64,000 nucleotides of DNA, taken from NCBI RefSeq assembly GCF_033473495.1, contig NC_088935.1, forward strand, positions 248,001 to 312,000, given 5' to 3'. The notes under the pieces are model-generated. The model saw only the letters and a program-made list of their open reading frames with translations, was not told the origin of the DNA and ran no database searches. Source of the DNA: Cercospora beticola (lineage: Eukaryota; Ascomycota; Dothideomycetes; Mycosphaerellales; Mycosphaerellaceae). This document shows, one piece after another, positions 22,382 to 34,434 of this stretch. A program made the translations under genes and the position numbers. How positions within the stretch are numbered: position 1 is the stretch's first letter; every line of letters starts with the position of its first letter.

Positions 22382-24325
22382 TCAGCTGGATACAGTAGCC
22401 TGTTGGTGAAATCGCAGGTGAGCACCCATCGCAAACGTAGGCAATCGTATGCCACATTCCCCACAAAGTTCGTCCATCTCATCTCGTTCGTCTTCCACCC
22501 AGCCAGCTTCTTCTTCTTCATCGTCGTCGTCATCGAACAAGGTCTGCTGAGCCTCGTACGCATGATCCCCAGTTTTCGACGCTTCATTTTCTGTGCCCAA
22601 TGATGCGTCCTTCTCCTCCTCCTTGAACATATTCTCCTGATGTATTAAGAGGCCCGCCTTGGGCGGCGAGTTGCTGATATCCGTCACTCGAAAATCCTTC
22701 AACACTTCATCCTGTCGCTTGAACATGCCGCCGATATCGCGTCCATTCGCGGTTTTGCTGTCTCCTGCTGTCTCTGCCATATTGGTGACAGCCAAGTTCA
22801 CTAAGCTCAAGTTCCATCCTGCCTTCTCTGGGTGGAGTTTGCGAAACATGCTGATGAGAGTCTCTTTGACCAACTTCTCCGCCAGTGCATCGACTGATCC
22901 ATTGAGATTGAAGACAAAATTGGGTAATGGCGCGGAGTGCGAGATGCGTTTGAATGAGCGTATTCTGGTACCGTCTGATTGCAGCGGCATTCGAGGTCGA
23001 GTTGTTAGGCGAAGAGTCTTTGGATGTGCGAGCCATTTCTTTCCAGCTGTGGAAATCGGCTTGGCAGATACGTTCTCAACGTCCTCTTCTGCCTGTCCTG
23101 GTTTGTTGTCGTCGAAATCGTCGTCAGATGCAAGTAGGTCAATTCGCATCCTGTTCAGCAGACTTCGTGCCAGAGCGTCAAGTTCTTTGAGTAATTCCGG
23201 CATCGTATCGAGACGAATATAGCTATCTTCGATGGAAATTTGTCTCGGTACAGCTCGTGCTGAGCTGACTTCTGTCTCGTCACGTCCATGCAGTAGATCG
23301 TAAATCTTCTGACCAATACCATGCGCGGATCCTGGTCCAGATAAGAGCTTTTCTAGCATTTCAGGACTGACGTCGGGATGTTTGCGAACATCTGCTACTG
23401 TCACGCGCTCTTTGGTTTCGCCGTAGACGAGTCCCTCATCGATGGCGGCTGGACGCTGCAAGCAGAATTCGCGGAGCTTTTGGGATAGTTTGAAGCCGAT
23501 TCCAGGGATCTTACCAATGTCGTGGTTGTCGATGAAGGTTGTGACGTTGCCACTTTCGCCATCTTGTGTTAAATATGGCGGCATGAGGGTCGTTTGACCT
23601 TTGGGTTTGTTCAGGTTTCCGACGAGCTTCGAAAGCAGTTTTGATGTGGAAATGCCGACTGTGCTGGTGTAGCCTTTTTGGTTCTCGAGCTCATGACGGA
23701 TATGCAAAGCAAGATGACTCCCGAGACGAAGGCGTAAGGTCAGCTCGTCGGGCTCATTGGAGGGAGAGGCATAGTCCTTCGGGTATGAGTGGCCAGCAAT
23801 CTTGGTTGCATCGAATGGAAAACCGATTGTAGGATCATCCTTAGACGTCTGGAAAAATGAATGCTCCAAGTCGTGCTTGTTCAGGATCTCTTGATTGTAG
23901 TCAACGATATCGGAGACATCTAACCAGACCTCATCGAAGCCGAGCCTTTCCACTTTGTTATTCCAGCTGAAGCTCTTGATGAACGAGTAGAGTTCCTTGG
24001 AGGCGTCGCGAAATTTGCTGATGTCTTCACCTAGTTTGATGATCAGGTCTGGGCACATACGCTTTGCATCTTTGACCAGCTGTAGCTTGTAGATTCCTCT
24101 GCTTCGGGCCACATAATCTGCACGCTTCTCTCAGTATTTCGTCCACTTTCTTTGAGCATTTCGGCGAGAAATACTAGCAGTTACGCATATTTGCTTTTGC
24201 TGGACGGCGAAAGGGAGTGATCGTAGACTCGGATCTTCCGATTCGAAGACAGAGGCGTAGAAGCAATCGTAATCGAAGTGCAGGATCACCCTATCCCTTG
24301 GTATTGGAACCATTCTTGTACCCAT
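22382..24325 (-). CDS. poli: Translesion DNA polymerase iota (Y family)
   Basis: Two exons, 24325-24175 and 24117-22382, are joined by a 57-nt intron (GTATTT donor, CAG acceptor) to give 628 aa. The join restores QICVTANYVARSRGIYKL. Catalytic motifs are visible: RVILHFDYDCFYAS (metal-binding Asp18), and RLGFDEVWLDVS (Asp112-Glu113). The little-finger region and helix-hairpin motif (IGKIPGIGFKLSQKL) follow. The QQKQ and NYVAR variants and DAKRMCPDLIIKLGED favour Pol iota over Pol eta, Rev1 or kappa. The last 28 residues carry C-x2-C...H-x3-H (CGECG to HLRFH), resembling a ubiquitin-binding UBZ finger that would target the enzyme to ubiquitinated PCNA. It inserts opposite damaged bases in the nucleus. 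The 5' ATG choice is plausible but not unique (Met5 is an alternative). Confidence 0.9.
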
Positions 24326-26608
24326 TTTGCTCTCATGTTGTCCGGCGTGGATACTCTATGCTGGAAATTGACATGAATGTGTTGTGGTCGCTCGGTGGCG
24401 AGGAGGTGTTCGACGTGAAGTGCAAACCGCGCCGCCAAGCCTTGTGTTGAAGACGCGCTAGCACGCGTGTCCCTCGCACCTGCACCTGTATACATAGACT
24501 GCCATGAACACGATCGCCTTTCATCATCAATGCCACTTGCATTCATCAGCATCTGAGCGACCTTCACCCAGGAAACTTACTCTGATTACTATGGCGCTCA
24601 ATCTACGGAACATCAACCAGCCATCCGAAGACGCTCCTGCCACGTCTCAACGTGTCCTTGAAATGAGCCACAAGACTGTTAAACCATACTTGGTATCACC
24701 TCCGTACGGACTTCACCAGCTGTGCCAGGATCAATCGTGCTATTCTGAATGATCTGCAAGCTCACGAGCGGACGCTGCCACGGCGATCGGAATGCCGTCG
24801 CTCTCAAGGTGTTACCCGATCCTGACCACATGAACCGGCTCTCACTACGAACTGACGAACACATAACGCTCACATCATCACGACCTCCGGAATACTGCCA
24901 CAGCTGCCAACTGACATCTATGCTTAGTTCGTATCCTCGAGGAGCGGCACGGTATTTGATGGTTAAGTGCTGTAGCGAAGCACACCCGGCAGGGTTGACC
25001 TTATCGTAAACCTGGAGCAATGTCGTCACACGTGAAACACAGGTCAGCAAATGCACCTTTACCCGCCATCCTCCCAGAGACATGGGGATTTTGCCAGAAC
25101 AGCCACCGACAGCTCTCTTCGGTCGTGTTCATGCGTCACACTCCTGTTCAGGCTTGAACCAGATATCCCATCCGTCTCGCCCGAGAATCGGGGTTGCTCG
25201 TACCAGATGTTGCGGGCAACAAAATACGCTCGCATGTTTCCTGGAGGCGGAGTGCGTGGTATGAGGTGGATTGCCTTCACCTGAAGCTATACAGTGTAAT
25301 GGGCAATTGAGTGTGCGTCATTGTTCAAGCAGTCTGCATATAATTGCGCACGCCATGTTCACTGCTAGGATAACTGCTTGGCATCGTCAGCACATTCGCT
25401 CAACCTCTGCAGCAACACGCAAGCCCGGCAAGCCACAAGCAGGATGATGGCAGGTGCCGCAAGCGGCAATCTTCGTGACATGCGCTGCAGCAGGTCGTGA
25501 CGAGCGCTGTCGCGATCAAGACCCATGATGAATGCCGAAGTGCTATCGTAGTCCACGGTACAGACTCCGATCCAGCGACGACGAGGTGGCAGTCAGTAGA
25601 GGAGCCCAAGCAGGAATATCGATGCGACCAACGCCGACGTATCTCCGCAGACCGACGGGATATTCTTGCAATCACACTACTGCCGATGTTACAACCAGCT
25701 GTCCTGAGTGTCTGCGACGACACGCGGACATGTGGCAACAAAGGCTCCGCATGTTGGATGGCTTTGAATCTTGGTTCGTCGTCAACCGCGAACCAATGTA
25801 CGAACGTGTTTCGCATCTAAGCCTTGGCCGTGCCGCTCATGTGCCCGGATCACGCGCTTACAGGAGCAATTCAGCGAGATGCGTCTTCCAGCCAGAATCG
25901 ATACGCAAACAGCGGCTGAAACAGTAACACAACAGCTTCAACGAGCAGGCCAGGCGCAAATGCAGTGGGCACGAAGAAGAAGCAAGCGTTTCCACAGGGT
26001 GCTCTGGCCGTTGTGCCCCACCCGGCTCATTTGAGCTTAGGGCCGCAAACGAGTGTGCTATTTTCGAACAGGCTTTTTGGTGGCCATCCACGCCTACATG
26101 GATTGCTAGCGCTTAACGTTAGACGCAGCGATCCCACAGACGGTGCCGCTCGCCATTCGTTACTCTATTTCTGTTGTACAGTGCTCCGATTGCGACACGG
26201 ATTAAAAGCAGTGAGCAGACCCTCTGCAGGACCCCGCTATGGTCGCTGCGTCTAATAGTATTACTATCCCAACACCAACCCCGCCAACAGCGCTTGACTC
26301 CTTCCCTTCATTACTCGTGCCAATCCGTCCTCCAAGGCAGGAGGCCGAACTGTCGATCCGGCTCTGCTCGACGCCATACCCCAAGCCAAGCACTGTATTC
26401 TCAATCGAGCCAGCTGCCGTAAGCCCAATACGAGCAGGAAGCTGCACACGCGGACCAGGCTCTTGTCACCTGCACTACATCACGGCACGCGGTCCCTCCC
26501 ACCTCGCTGAGCCTGGCGTCCTGCATCCGCTTGTTCAGAGTGCTCTAGGTGCTTGGAGGGCGAAGCATGATTCAATACCTGACACCACAGCCTTCTATTC
26601 ACACACAA
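24326..26608. other. Long intergenic region between Pol iota and the phospho-rich unknown
   Basis: 2.2 kb with scattered short frames on both strands, none with a recognisable domain or consistent coding bias. It must contain two divergent promoters. No repeats, tRNA or mobile element seen. An additional small or broken gene cannot be excluded. Confidence 0.45.
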
Positions 26609-27547
26609 ATGGACACCAGCACCATGTCACTTGCCATTCTCCCGTCACAGCACATGGGATATAGTGGTACCTCAGCGCCGTCGCCACTTCGACCTTCGAG
26701 GTCGCCGGCCAAACGACCCAAACTCTCGTTGGACACCAACAACGTACCATCGATCTTTGGAAAGAGCTCAACGAGCTTGCGACTTGAAACACTCTCTGCG
26801 ACATCACCGACGGCAAGAAATACTTTTCGGAATGCCCTGGATCCAGTGACTGCCCAGAACAAGAAGACAAACACCAAGCCAAATCTATCATCACTAAAGA
26901 TTGCGACGGAATCCTCGCCGCGAGAGCCAGAACAGATACAGCCAACTACAACAAACGACTCTGCTGCCTCTTCCGCGACAACTACATCCTCATTGTCTTC
27001 TATCGATTCATTCTCGACTGTTGTTCCCTACAAGCTCACTTTCAACACCACATCGATCTTGATCAACTCTCCGCTGCCGCGAACATCACGTCGATCGCAC
27101 TTCGGCCACCAAAAGCCAATGTTTCCGGCTCCGAAGAAGGTGGCGTTCCGAGAGCCCTTGACCGAAGATGTGAAGAATACACGATTCACTCTTCGTCATT
27201 CCGATATAGAATCCTCGACGTCGACTATTTCTACACTCGAACTTACGCAGAGCGACAGTGAGCTCGATGAAGATGCCCAGGACCAGAAGACCGAAAAACC
27301 TGTACAGGACGATGATCGTCCCTCTGCGAAATCGCCGCCTTCGCCGCATACAGGAGACAAGCGCGAGTCGTCAGATGAGGAGGAAAGTGACAGTGACTCG
27401 TGCCCGGCGACGCCTGTCGCTGGCAGACGGAAACGACATCGGCAATGGGTCTGGACTCTGGGGCCCGTCAATGGAGAAGAGAAACTCTCATCGCATCAAG
27501 AAAATGAGGTCGTAAAGATCCATTCTGACGACGAGCGCGATCAATAA
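26609..27547 (+). CDS. Conserved-looking fungal unknown, Ser/Thr/Asp-rich
   Basis: About 312 aa if the ATG at 26609 (good ACAAATGG context) is used; an in-frame ATG at 26567 is the alternative. The N-terminal half is Ser/Thr-rich with basic SPAKRPKLSL, a possible nuclear signal. A conserved-looking block lies near the middle (MFPAPKKVAFREPLTEDVK, then FTLRHSDIE). It is followed by acidic SDSELDEDAQD and a C-terminal block PATPVAGRRKRHRQWVWTLG. I recall similar architecture in uncharacterised filamentous-ascomycete proteins but cannot name a family. Nuclear, phosphoregulated protein is a guess from composition. The reading frame has no stops over nearly 1 kb and shows coherent coding bias. Confidence 0.68.
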   Translation: MDTSTMSLAILPSQHMGYSGTSAPSPLRPSRSPAKRPKLSLDTNNVPSIFGKSSTSLRLETLSATSPTARNTFRNALDPVTAQNKKTNTKPNLSSLKIATESSPREPEQIQPTTTNDSAASSATTTSSLSSIDSFSTVVPYKLTFNTTSILINSPLPRTSRRSHFGHQKPMFPAPKKVAFREPLTEDVKNTRFTLRHSDIESSTSTISTLELTQSDSELDEDAQDQKTEKPVQDDDRPSAKSPPSPHTGDKRESSDEEESDSDSCPATPVAGRRKRHRQWVWTLGPVNGEEKLSSHQENEVVKIHSDDERDQ

Positions 27548-28118
27548 TACGAAGTTGTTCACGATCATGATAGGATAGGCGTTACTGGAAGAGATCAAGG
27601 GATATTTTGAGCGTCGGGCATTTTTGCGATCACATTGCCACATTCGCATCAATTCCGATCAGTCTTAAGCATTTACAACGCGAAGATACCCCTAGAGCGC
27701 ATTTGCACTGAATATAGTGCCAGGCATATAGATGCATACGGGCCAACGTCAATGCCCACATATACTACATACGAACGATACATTTATGAACTATTGGCAG
27801 TTTGCCACCACATTTTCTTTGCAAACGATTGTGATCACTGATCACTAGTAGTTCTGCGTATTGACAAGGACGTTGGGTCTCGGCTCTCTTTCTCGTATTC
27901 AATATTGAAGTTGTATAATAAGCGATCGATTAACTCGCGCGCCGTGCGGATCGTCTATCGAAATCAAGCTCACGCTTTGACCCTGGTCTCACTCGTGGAT
28001 CCCCACCACTGCCGCTTCTGGAACACGCACAGCACCGAACAATCACGACATCGGTACTCCAACTCCTCAACGGCTGCGAACGTTTTCTAGAAATGGATTA
28101 GGCAGCTATTTTCTGCCC
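27548..28118. other. Intergenic region
   Basis: AT-richer than its surroundings, especially 27650-27930. No gene-like frame, RNA or repeat recognised. Confidence 0.5.
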
Positions 28119-29253
28119 ATGCCCAAAGGAAGGAAGAAACGGTTTTTTACGAAGCTTTCGCAGGCAACGTGCCTGCAGCGAATGATGACTTTGTCAAGTT
28201 TGCTTGACAAACTGAACTTTGCGGCTCCTGGCGGACGTTGGCAACTCGTCGAACTTGGAGATCTTTGGCTGTATGTATGTCCGTCTCGTGGCACGTCCGA
28301 AAATTTCTTCTAGCAAAGTGTGGCAGTTGCTCATTCGGTTTAGCGTTCCTCGATTCGTATACCATGACCTTCAGGACAATTTTGCCGCCGCCTGGATCAG
28401 GCAGAATGCCATAGCGCAGACTCAATCCCCAGCGGCTCTCGCTGCGGAAGTCATTTATGACCATATACAAGAATTGAGTATTGATGAGAAGCCATGGCGC
28501 ATCATCGATATCTGCTCTGGCAGTGGGCGCCTTGCATCATACATCGAATCGTCAATTAATACCAGACGAAGAGCCGAAAAGCGACGACCTATTCCCTTCC
28601 AACTAAGTGACCTCCAACCAAATGCCCAACTCGACGCCTGGATGTACCAAGCTTCGCTCTCGAAGAATCTCACTTTCATCCCCCAAGCCGTGGATCCTGC
28701 GAGACCCCCGTTTGCGGCGATCAGCAGCACGACTCGCGGAGACAAGGAGGCTGCCTTACAACAAGGATATGAGTCCAACGGTACGCAGGTCTATCGACTG
28801 ATGAGCTCTTTCCATCGCTTTGACGACAATAAAGCCGTTGAAATACTACAAAGTACATTGCAAACTGCGGATGCGTTTGCTATTATCGAATTACAGGAAC
28901 GGCGGATTTTTAGTCTCATCTTTGTCGTGCTGGAGACTTGGATGTGTTTTTTGTTTTCGGTCTTTTGGTTTCGAGGCGATGTGATGCATCTGTTCTTTAC
29001 CTATGTGTTTCCGCTTCTTCCTGTACTGCAGGGACTGGATCGTATCGTGAGCTGTCTGCGAACACGAAGCAACGAGGAGACCATTGCCCTCCTAGAGAGA
29101 GCTGCAGGGCATAAAAGACGGCAGTGTAGCAGCCCACAAGGCATTGAATCTGTGATCATCAATGACTGGAAGATCACACAGCGACGATTGCTACATACAT
29201 GGCCGACTGGATGTATGACTATCGTCACAGGGCACAAATCATCGAGGAAATAG
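28119..29253 (+). CDS. SAM-methyltransferase-like protein with C-terminal membrane segments
   Basis: Two exons, 28119-28270 and 28344-29253, joined over a 73-nt intron (GTATGT/TAG), give 353 aa. The join reads VELGDLWLVPRFVYHDLQ. A class I methyltransferase glycine motif is visible at residues about 103-112 (IIDICSGSGR), followed by a candidate acidic-loop motif (FQLSDLQPN). Further family-like blocks are FIPQAVDPARPPF, RLMSSFHRFDD and AFAIIELQERR. Two hydrophobic stretches near residues 250-300 suggest membrane insertion. This is a common fungal family of unknown substrate. The catalytic assignment is by fold motif only. Confidence 0.78.
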
Positions 29254-29408
29254 AAGTATGTATATTTATTGCGCTATCACAGAACTTCGGTAAGGACAGT
29301 GTAGAGAAGCAAAAGTAGAAAACTCCAGGAATCTCAGCGACTTGCTTGTACTCTTTCACGTGGCGTCTTTGCTGGTCGTCTCATTGATTTTCCATGGCGG
29401 TGACGGGT

Positions 29409-30390
29409 TTAGTTCTTGCAAACGAGGAGCACAGATTGAGCGCCTGGGCCTTGGGTCTTGCCGCCCTTGGATCCGTTGTTGGAGGAGCTGCCACCATTGC
29501 CATGCTGACCACCCTGCTGACCATTCTGCTGGCCATTTTGCTGGCTGCCTTTGCCGTCGTTGCCATTGCCACGACCACTGCCAGAGTTGCCCCAGCCATT
29601 CTGGCCTCCGTTCTGGCCTCCGTTCTGACCGCCGTTCTGGCCCCCGGCTTGAACATTGTAGCACTCACGCTCGTTGTTGTTGACTCCGATAGATCTCAAG
29701 ATGCGACCTCCTTGGCAGTTCTGGTCGTCGAAGACTTGGACAGTGCAGCCATCGAGGCCCTTGCGTCCGAAGAAGCTCTCGAAGGAGAGGCTTGAGAAGT
29801 CGTTTGGTGTGTTGTAGCACTGGCTCTTGCGGTCGCCACGGCCCTTGCGACTAACAGGAACGGCGATGGCCACTTCAGAGTAGTCCACCTGGTTACCATC
29901 ACCTCGGACTGAGTTCGAGGAACAGCCAGCGTTGGGGTGCAGACGAACGTTGAGAATCTCAGGCGTGGTTGCTGCGGGAGCCGCATTGACGGTGACGGTG
30001 GTGGTGCGAGTGACTGGATCTGCCTCGACAGTGATCGTGCGAGGAGGATCTCTCCTGGTCGAAGTCGAAGTTATGGTCTTTGTGTTCCATTGCGTCTTCC
30101 ACTCGGTGTTGCCCTTTACGGTGACGGTGACGGTTTTGACTCCACCATTGCCACTACCATTACCATTGCCGTTGCCGTTGCCTTTGCTGCCAGTGTCGTA
30201 GCCAGAATCGTATCCTGCGTCGTAGCCATTGTCTTGCTCTCCTTTGCCGACGTTGCCGCTCTTATCATCGTCGCCTGGAACTGCGGCAGCAAATACCGTA
30301 GCGCTTGCAGCCAAAAGGGAAATGAAGGCCTACATGTGTTAGCTATGCTTCGACCGGACTCCAGCGATTCGAATCTACCTTGGAATACAT
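29409..30390 (-). CDS. Secreted Gly/Asn/Gln-repeat protein
   Basis: Two exons: 30390-30379 encodes only MYSK, and 30329-29409 the rest, separated by a 49-nt intron with a TAGCTAAC branch. This yields 310 aa. The join makes a clean signal peptide (MYSKAFISLLAASATVFAAA) with likely cleavage near Ala-Val-Pro. The mature protein has a Tyr/Asp/Gly segment (GYDAGYDSGYD), a GNGNGN run, Thr/Val-rich beta-prone stretches (VKTVTVTVK, TRTTTVTVNAAP), a central globular part with four Cys (CSSNSVRG, CYNTPND, CTVQVFDDQNCQGG, ECYNV), and a long GGQNGGQN/NGQQNGQQ low-complexity tail. A cell-wall or apoplastic protein is inferred. An effector role is possible but unsupported. Confidence 0.78.
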
Positions 30391-31705
30391 GGTTAGATCG
30401 AGTATTGTGCAAAGGAACAAATTCTATCGCAGTCGTGATTTGCTGAAGCGATTAAATACTGCAAAAGCTGAACAAGCGAAGGTGGTAGTTGAATGAGCGA
30501 TGATGACCTCTGGGGACGTAGAACGGCCTTCTTGTACCTGTTGACGGAGGAGCTTGCGCCTCGCGTGGGGCCTAGTAGTTCTGCTTGAGCCTATGCCTCT
30601 GTTGTCGTCCTTGTGAGATGGACTTAGCTCATGGCTGCTGTCCCCAATGTTCAACAGAAACCGCCCTAAGCGGCGAGAGGTCGGCCACCATGCACTTCAG
30701 ATTGTTAAGGACAGTATGGCTGTCCTCAAACGGAGAAAGTGTACTACTAGTCAAATTTGGGCGTGTAAGAAATCCAGCGCTTCTTCTACAAATGTCGTCC
30801 CTGCGTTCGTTTCACAGCGGCGCCAGTACGACTTGGACCAGTGGCAGCATGAGACCTTGATTATCGTGTCTCATGCCACGATATCTCAGACCGAACACGG
30901 GTAGACTGAATCCTTCTTGCACTCCCACGAGCCGGGTTTACTCAGGTGCGCAGTGCCCAGAGTGGGAAATTCCACGAAGCTGATGCTGCTGTCATCAGAG
31001 CGCGACTAGAAGTCCTACCTTGCAAACGCATCGAGGACAGTCTTATAGCGATGGGCTCTCGCTGTCGTCCTCAGGCCGATTTGTACAGTCCCCTCCAGCT
31101 CTAGATAGATAAGAGTATCGTGGGCGTATCGAGCCATCCTGAATAACAGAATTGTACGTTCTTGAACTGTTCGTGCCTTGTGTTATAGCGTGGAGATCTC
31201 AGATGTCTATACATAGATGCCATGCGGTCTTCGTGATACGGCAGATGTGGTAAGACCTGAGTCCGGATGGTGCACGATGATGAGGAAGTTCAGCTCGTGT
31301 TCCGAGAGCATTTCGGCAGCGAGGAACAAAGCGTGCTGACTTGCCTTCTCTCTGTCTTGGCGTCGCCGAGGATCCCGCCTGCCATCCAGTCGACATCTGC
31401 TTGCACTAGCACCGACAGAGTCGACATGATGCCCACATATCACGATGTACGATGATACATATCTTCAGCAAGGAGGTGATGGACGAGGTTGGTGTCATCA
31501 GACGGAACTCGAAGCTTGGCCTCCCACGTGTGGAGACGGCATCCAAAACCAGGAACCGCGAAGAGTGAGGTCACAGCTACAGCGTGCTGTACTCGCTCAA
31601 GTCATGCACACTACGATGCATTCATTTCACTGGTAGGTACATTGTACTCTCTTTCCATCACTAATCACAGGAACATCACCGCCATCGACGCTCGCAACGA
31701 CCACC
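30391..31705. other. Divergent intergenic region
   Basis: 1.3 kb between the secreted protein and the glycine-zipper gene. Short frames only; no domain, RNA or repeat recognised. Confidence 0.45.
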
Positions 31706-32359
31706 ATGTCGCAAGAGGATCAGTCGAAGCCGCCGAGTCGAAAAGAACTGGAAGAGACTATCGGCGCGTTACAGAATGTCGCTAAAGCTCAGAATATGGC
31801 CAAAGAGCTGAAAGAAAAGGCTGCAAAGGCCTCATCACCTGCCGAGCGAGAGCGGCTGTTCAAAGAGGCCTACGAGAAGGAAGTCGAAGCAAATGGCCAC
31901 AGCAAGATGGCACGAAGAATGCAGAGTGGCACATGGCAAGGACTTTTTGGGGGCGGAGGGATTGGTGCGGGCGTCGGAATGGGCTTGGGGACGGTGCTTG
32001 GTCTGCTAGTAGGAGGGATATTGTCTATACCTACGACCGCGATAGGTACGCAGACAGCTGGGCTCCAGATCTTGTTCCTTCTAACGCTTCCATGCTTTAT
32101 AGGCGGCCTGGTGGGTGCGAGCACGGGAGCCATTCATGGACCGTGGATCAAGGTCGGTGACGTGCAAAAACGGTTCGAAGATGCTACGCCCGCAGAGGTG
32201 GCGGACGCGCTCGAAGAGGAACAGCGTACAGGTGCAGCACCTCCGACGGAAGAGCAATCTACAACGCAGCAACATGAACAGAGGCTGGACGAGGTCGACG
32301 CCCCTAAGGAGAGGAAGAAGCCCCGCAAAATTGAGATCCGATCCCAAGGCGGAACGTAG
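31706..32359 (+). CDS. Glycine-zipper membrane protein of unknown function
   Basis: Single exon, 217 aa. Residues 1-75 are a charged helix (ELEETIGALQNVAKAQNMAK, AKELKEKAAKASS). Residues about 85-150 contain a glycine-zipper membrane region (GGGGIGAGVGMGLGTVLG, LLVGGILSIP) and a second hydrophobic segment (LQILFLLTLPCFIGGLVG). The C-terminus is acidic then basic (ERKKPRKIEIRSQGG). Glycine zippers mediate tight helix packing in membranes. Fungal proteins of this type are uncharacterised as far as I know. Start chosen at the only early ATG (CCACCATGTCG context). Confidence 0.72.
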   Translation: MSQEDQSKPPSRKELEETIGALQNVAKAQNMAKELKEKAAKASSPAERERLFKEAYEKEVEANGHSKMARRMQSGTWQGLFGGGGIGAGVGMGLGTVLGLLVGGILSIPTTAIGTQTAGLQILFLLTLPCFIGGLVGASTGAIHGPWIKVGDVQKRFEDATPAEVADALEEEQRTGAAPPTEEQSTTQQHEQRLDEVDAPKERKKPRKIEIRSQGGT

Positions 32360-33248
32360 GGTCGTCAAATGATACCCACGGAATATCGACAGTCTGCTAC
32401 TGCGCAATCCGCTGGACTCGGCAGAACAGCGATAACGACAATGCCCTCCGGCTGCCATCCGGAAATTTACCAGCAATGGTATAGAACCCACAAGTGGTGG
32501 CAGGGCTAGGACCGTTCACTGGAGAATCGTCGCTGAGCTTGGCGAAATGCTTATTCGAACCGATCTTGAATGATCAAACAGTCGTAGATGAGATTGTCTC
32601 ATGGTGCGAAAGCAAGGCTTGCATCCTAGGAGGTAATCGCAGAGTTTACTTGTGCCTTCTAGGAAACGAACCTTTGCGCTCACGCAAAGCCCGACCAGAA
32701 GCAACACTTTGCAGCACGAAGGATGGACCTTTCACAATAATGCTCAGCCTGCTGCCGTCATCTTTTACAACAAGCGAATGGATCTCCGCCCAAGCTTTTG
32801 TTGTTCTCCGTAAAGAACCCTTGCTCTTGGCGGAGTCGCAGTTTTCGGATCCCCAACGGCTTGCCGCGACCCGAAAAGTCTGAACGTCTACCAACCACAA
32901 CTGCTAAAACGCAGCTGCAGCGGGCGTCCCAGACACGTAAGCTTATACTCTGACCGTTGGTGCGCGTCAAGGGATTGGACATCCGCCGCGGTGGCTGCTC
33001 GGCCACAGCATGGCTGGGATGGCTCACCTTTTTGCATAGAAAGGCGCCGAACCTAGTCCTCTATAAGCTCTCCTCAGACTTCAATCAACATTGCACAGGC
33101 GTCACTGCAATTTGCTCCAGGGACGATTCTACTTTTCTGTTGCAGGTCAGACATCACCTACAATCGCTCTTGTGCCCGCGTCCTTCTCCTCGAGCCTGGC
33201 CTTGTTTGCCCGCAGAGTGCTCAAGCGCAAGAGCTGTTCTGGTACACG
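32360..33248. other. Intergenic region upstream of the b561-like gene
   Basis: An open frame at 32494-32883 lacks protein-like features and is not called. Probably promoter and 5'UTR of the b561-like gene. Nothing else recognised. Confidence 0.45.
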
Positions 33249-34109
33249 ATGAAGCTCACATTAGCGACAGCATGCCTGGCAGCCTGCATTTCGACGACCT
33301 ATGCTTGGGGCGGTGGTTCATATTACGACGACGGTAGCGGGAGCAGCAGTGACAGCAGCAGCGACAACAGCGGGAGCAGTTACAGTAGCAACGGCTTCCA
33401 AGGATTCGGGAATTCGGGCTTCTTCTCGGACTCTTACAGCACCAAGGTCATAGCACATGCAGTGCTCGCAACAGTCGCCTTTGGTTTCCTGTTCCCCGCG
33501 GGTGGCATTCTAATCCGTCTGGCGAGCTTTCGGGGGCTGTGGGTCATTCACGCGGTTTGGCAATTGCTGGCGTATGTCCTGTACATTGCAGCTTTTGGAT
33601 TGGGAGTCTGGGTAAGTAAAATTTCTCTCCGGCCATACCGCAGACACGGATGACACTGACGTCTTTCGCAGCTTGTACGAACCGGCCCACGAAACATGCT
33701 CCATGACCCACATCCCATCATCGGTATCGTCCTACTTGGCTTACTATTCTTCCAACCATTCTTCGGCCTGCTGCACCACTTCCTTTTCAGGAAGCATCTT
33801 CGAAGGACACTCTGGAGCTATCTTCACTTGTGGCTCGGAAGAATTGTTGTGACGCTTGGAATCATCAATGGCGGTCTGGGCTTGCGTCTTGCCAGGAGAA
33901 TGCCTTTCAATAGACCGAGCAATGGCGCCATCATTGGGTATGGAGTGGCAGCAGGCGTCATGTGGTTGCTATATGTGCTTTCTGCGATTATCGGTGAAAG
34001 AAGGAGGAGCAGGGTTAGAGAACAGGCCGCTGCACAAGCGCCAATGAGCCAGAAGGCGTATGCTCCAAGCAAGAGCAGCAGTACCGGACGTGGAGGCCGC
34101 TATGCTTGA
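33249..34109 (+). CDS. Cytochrome b561-like (ferric reductase transmembrane type) secretory-pathway protein
   Basis: Two exons, 33249-33611 and 33672-34109, joined over a 60-nt GTAAGT/CAG intron, give 266 aa. There is an N-terminal signal peptide (MKLTLATACLAACISTTYA). A Gly/Asp/Ser low-complexity linker occupies the place where a DOMON domain sits in related proteins. Five membrane helices follow. Candidate haem-ligating His residues fall in KVIAHAVLATVAFG, HDPHPIIGIVLLG and LWSYLHLWLGR, as expected for two b-type haems. The C-terminal tail is basic and Ser-rich. The family moves electrons across membranes, for example in iron reduction or ascorbate recycling. The specific donor and acceptor are unknown. 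Confidence 0.83.
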
Positions 34110-34434
34110 GCGAGCATGAACTATGCAAGTAGATGAATGTAATGGAAGACGAAGAGGTCAACGACACCAAGCATTGAGAGAATAGAGCACATTGATGCAC
34201 TGTGTTTGCCTCAGGCAGGAAGTGACAAGTGACAAGGATTACGTACCGAGGCGCATGTGAAAGAGCCGCATCACCAAGCTCGTCCATTCACCGTCCACCT
34301 CCAGACGTTCACGAGCGTCACATGCCTTCGATGAGCGCGTCGGCTTAGTCGTGCACTTTGGTCACCCTCATCTCCACTGCCTTGATGTTCTGTCTACCGC
34401 GGGTACTAGTCGCACCCGCCGACTTGTCAACAAC
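34110..34434. other. Short intergenic region upstream of the ABC transporter
   Basis: About 325 bp between two genes in the same orientation. It must hold a terminator and the promoter of the ABC transporter gene. No specific element recognised. Confidence 0.5.

Noticed and set aside
25400..25816. 138-aa minus-strand frame between Pol iota and the phospho-rich unknown
   Set aside because: No domain, no family resemblance and no coding bias; several equivalent overlapping frames.
24326..26566. Hidden tRNA or transposon remnant in the 2.2-kb gap
   Set aside because: No A/B box pair of the GGTTCGANNCC kind, no inverted terminal repeats and no transposase or reverse-transcriptase motif found by eye.
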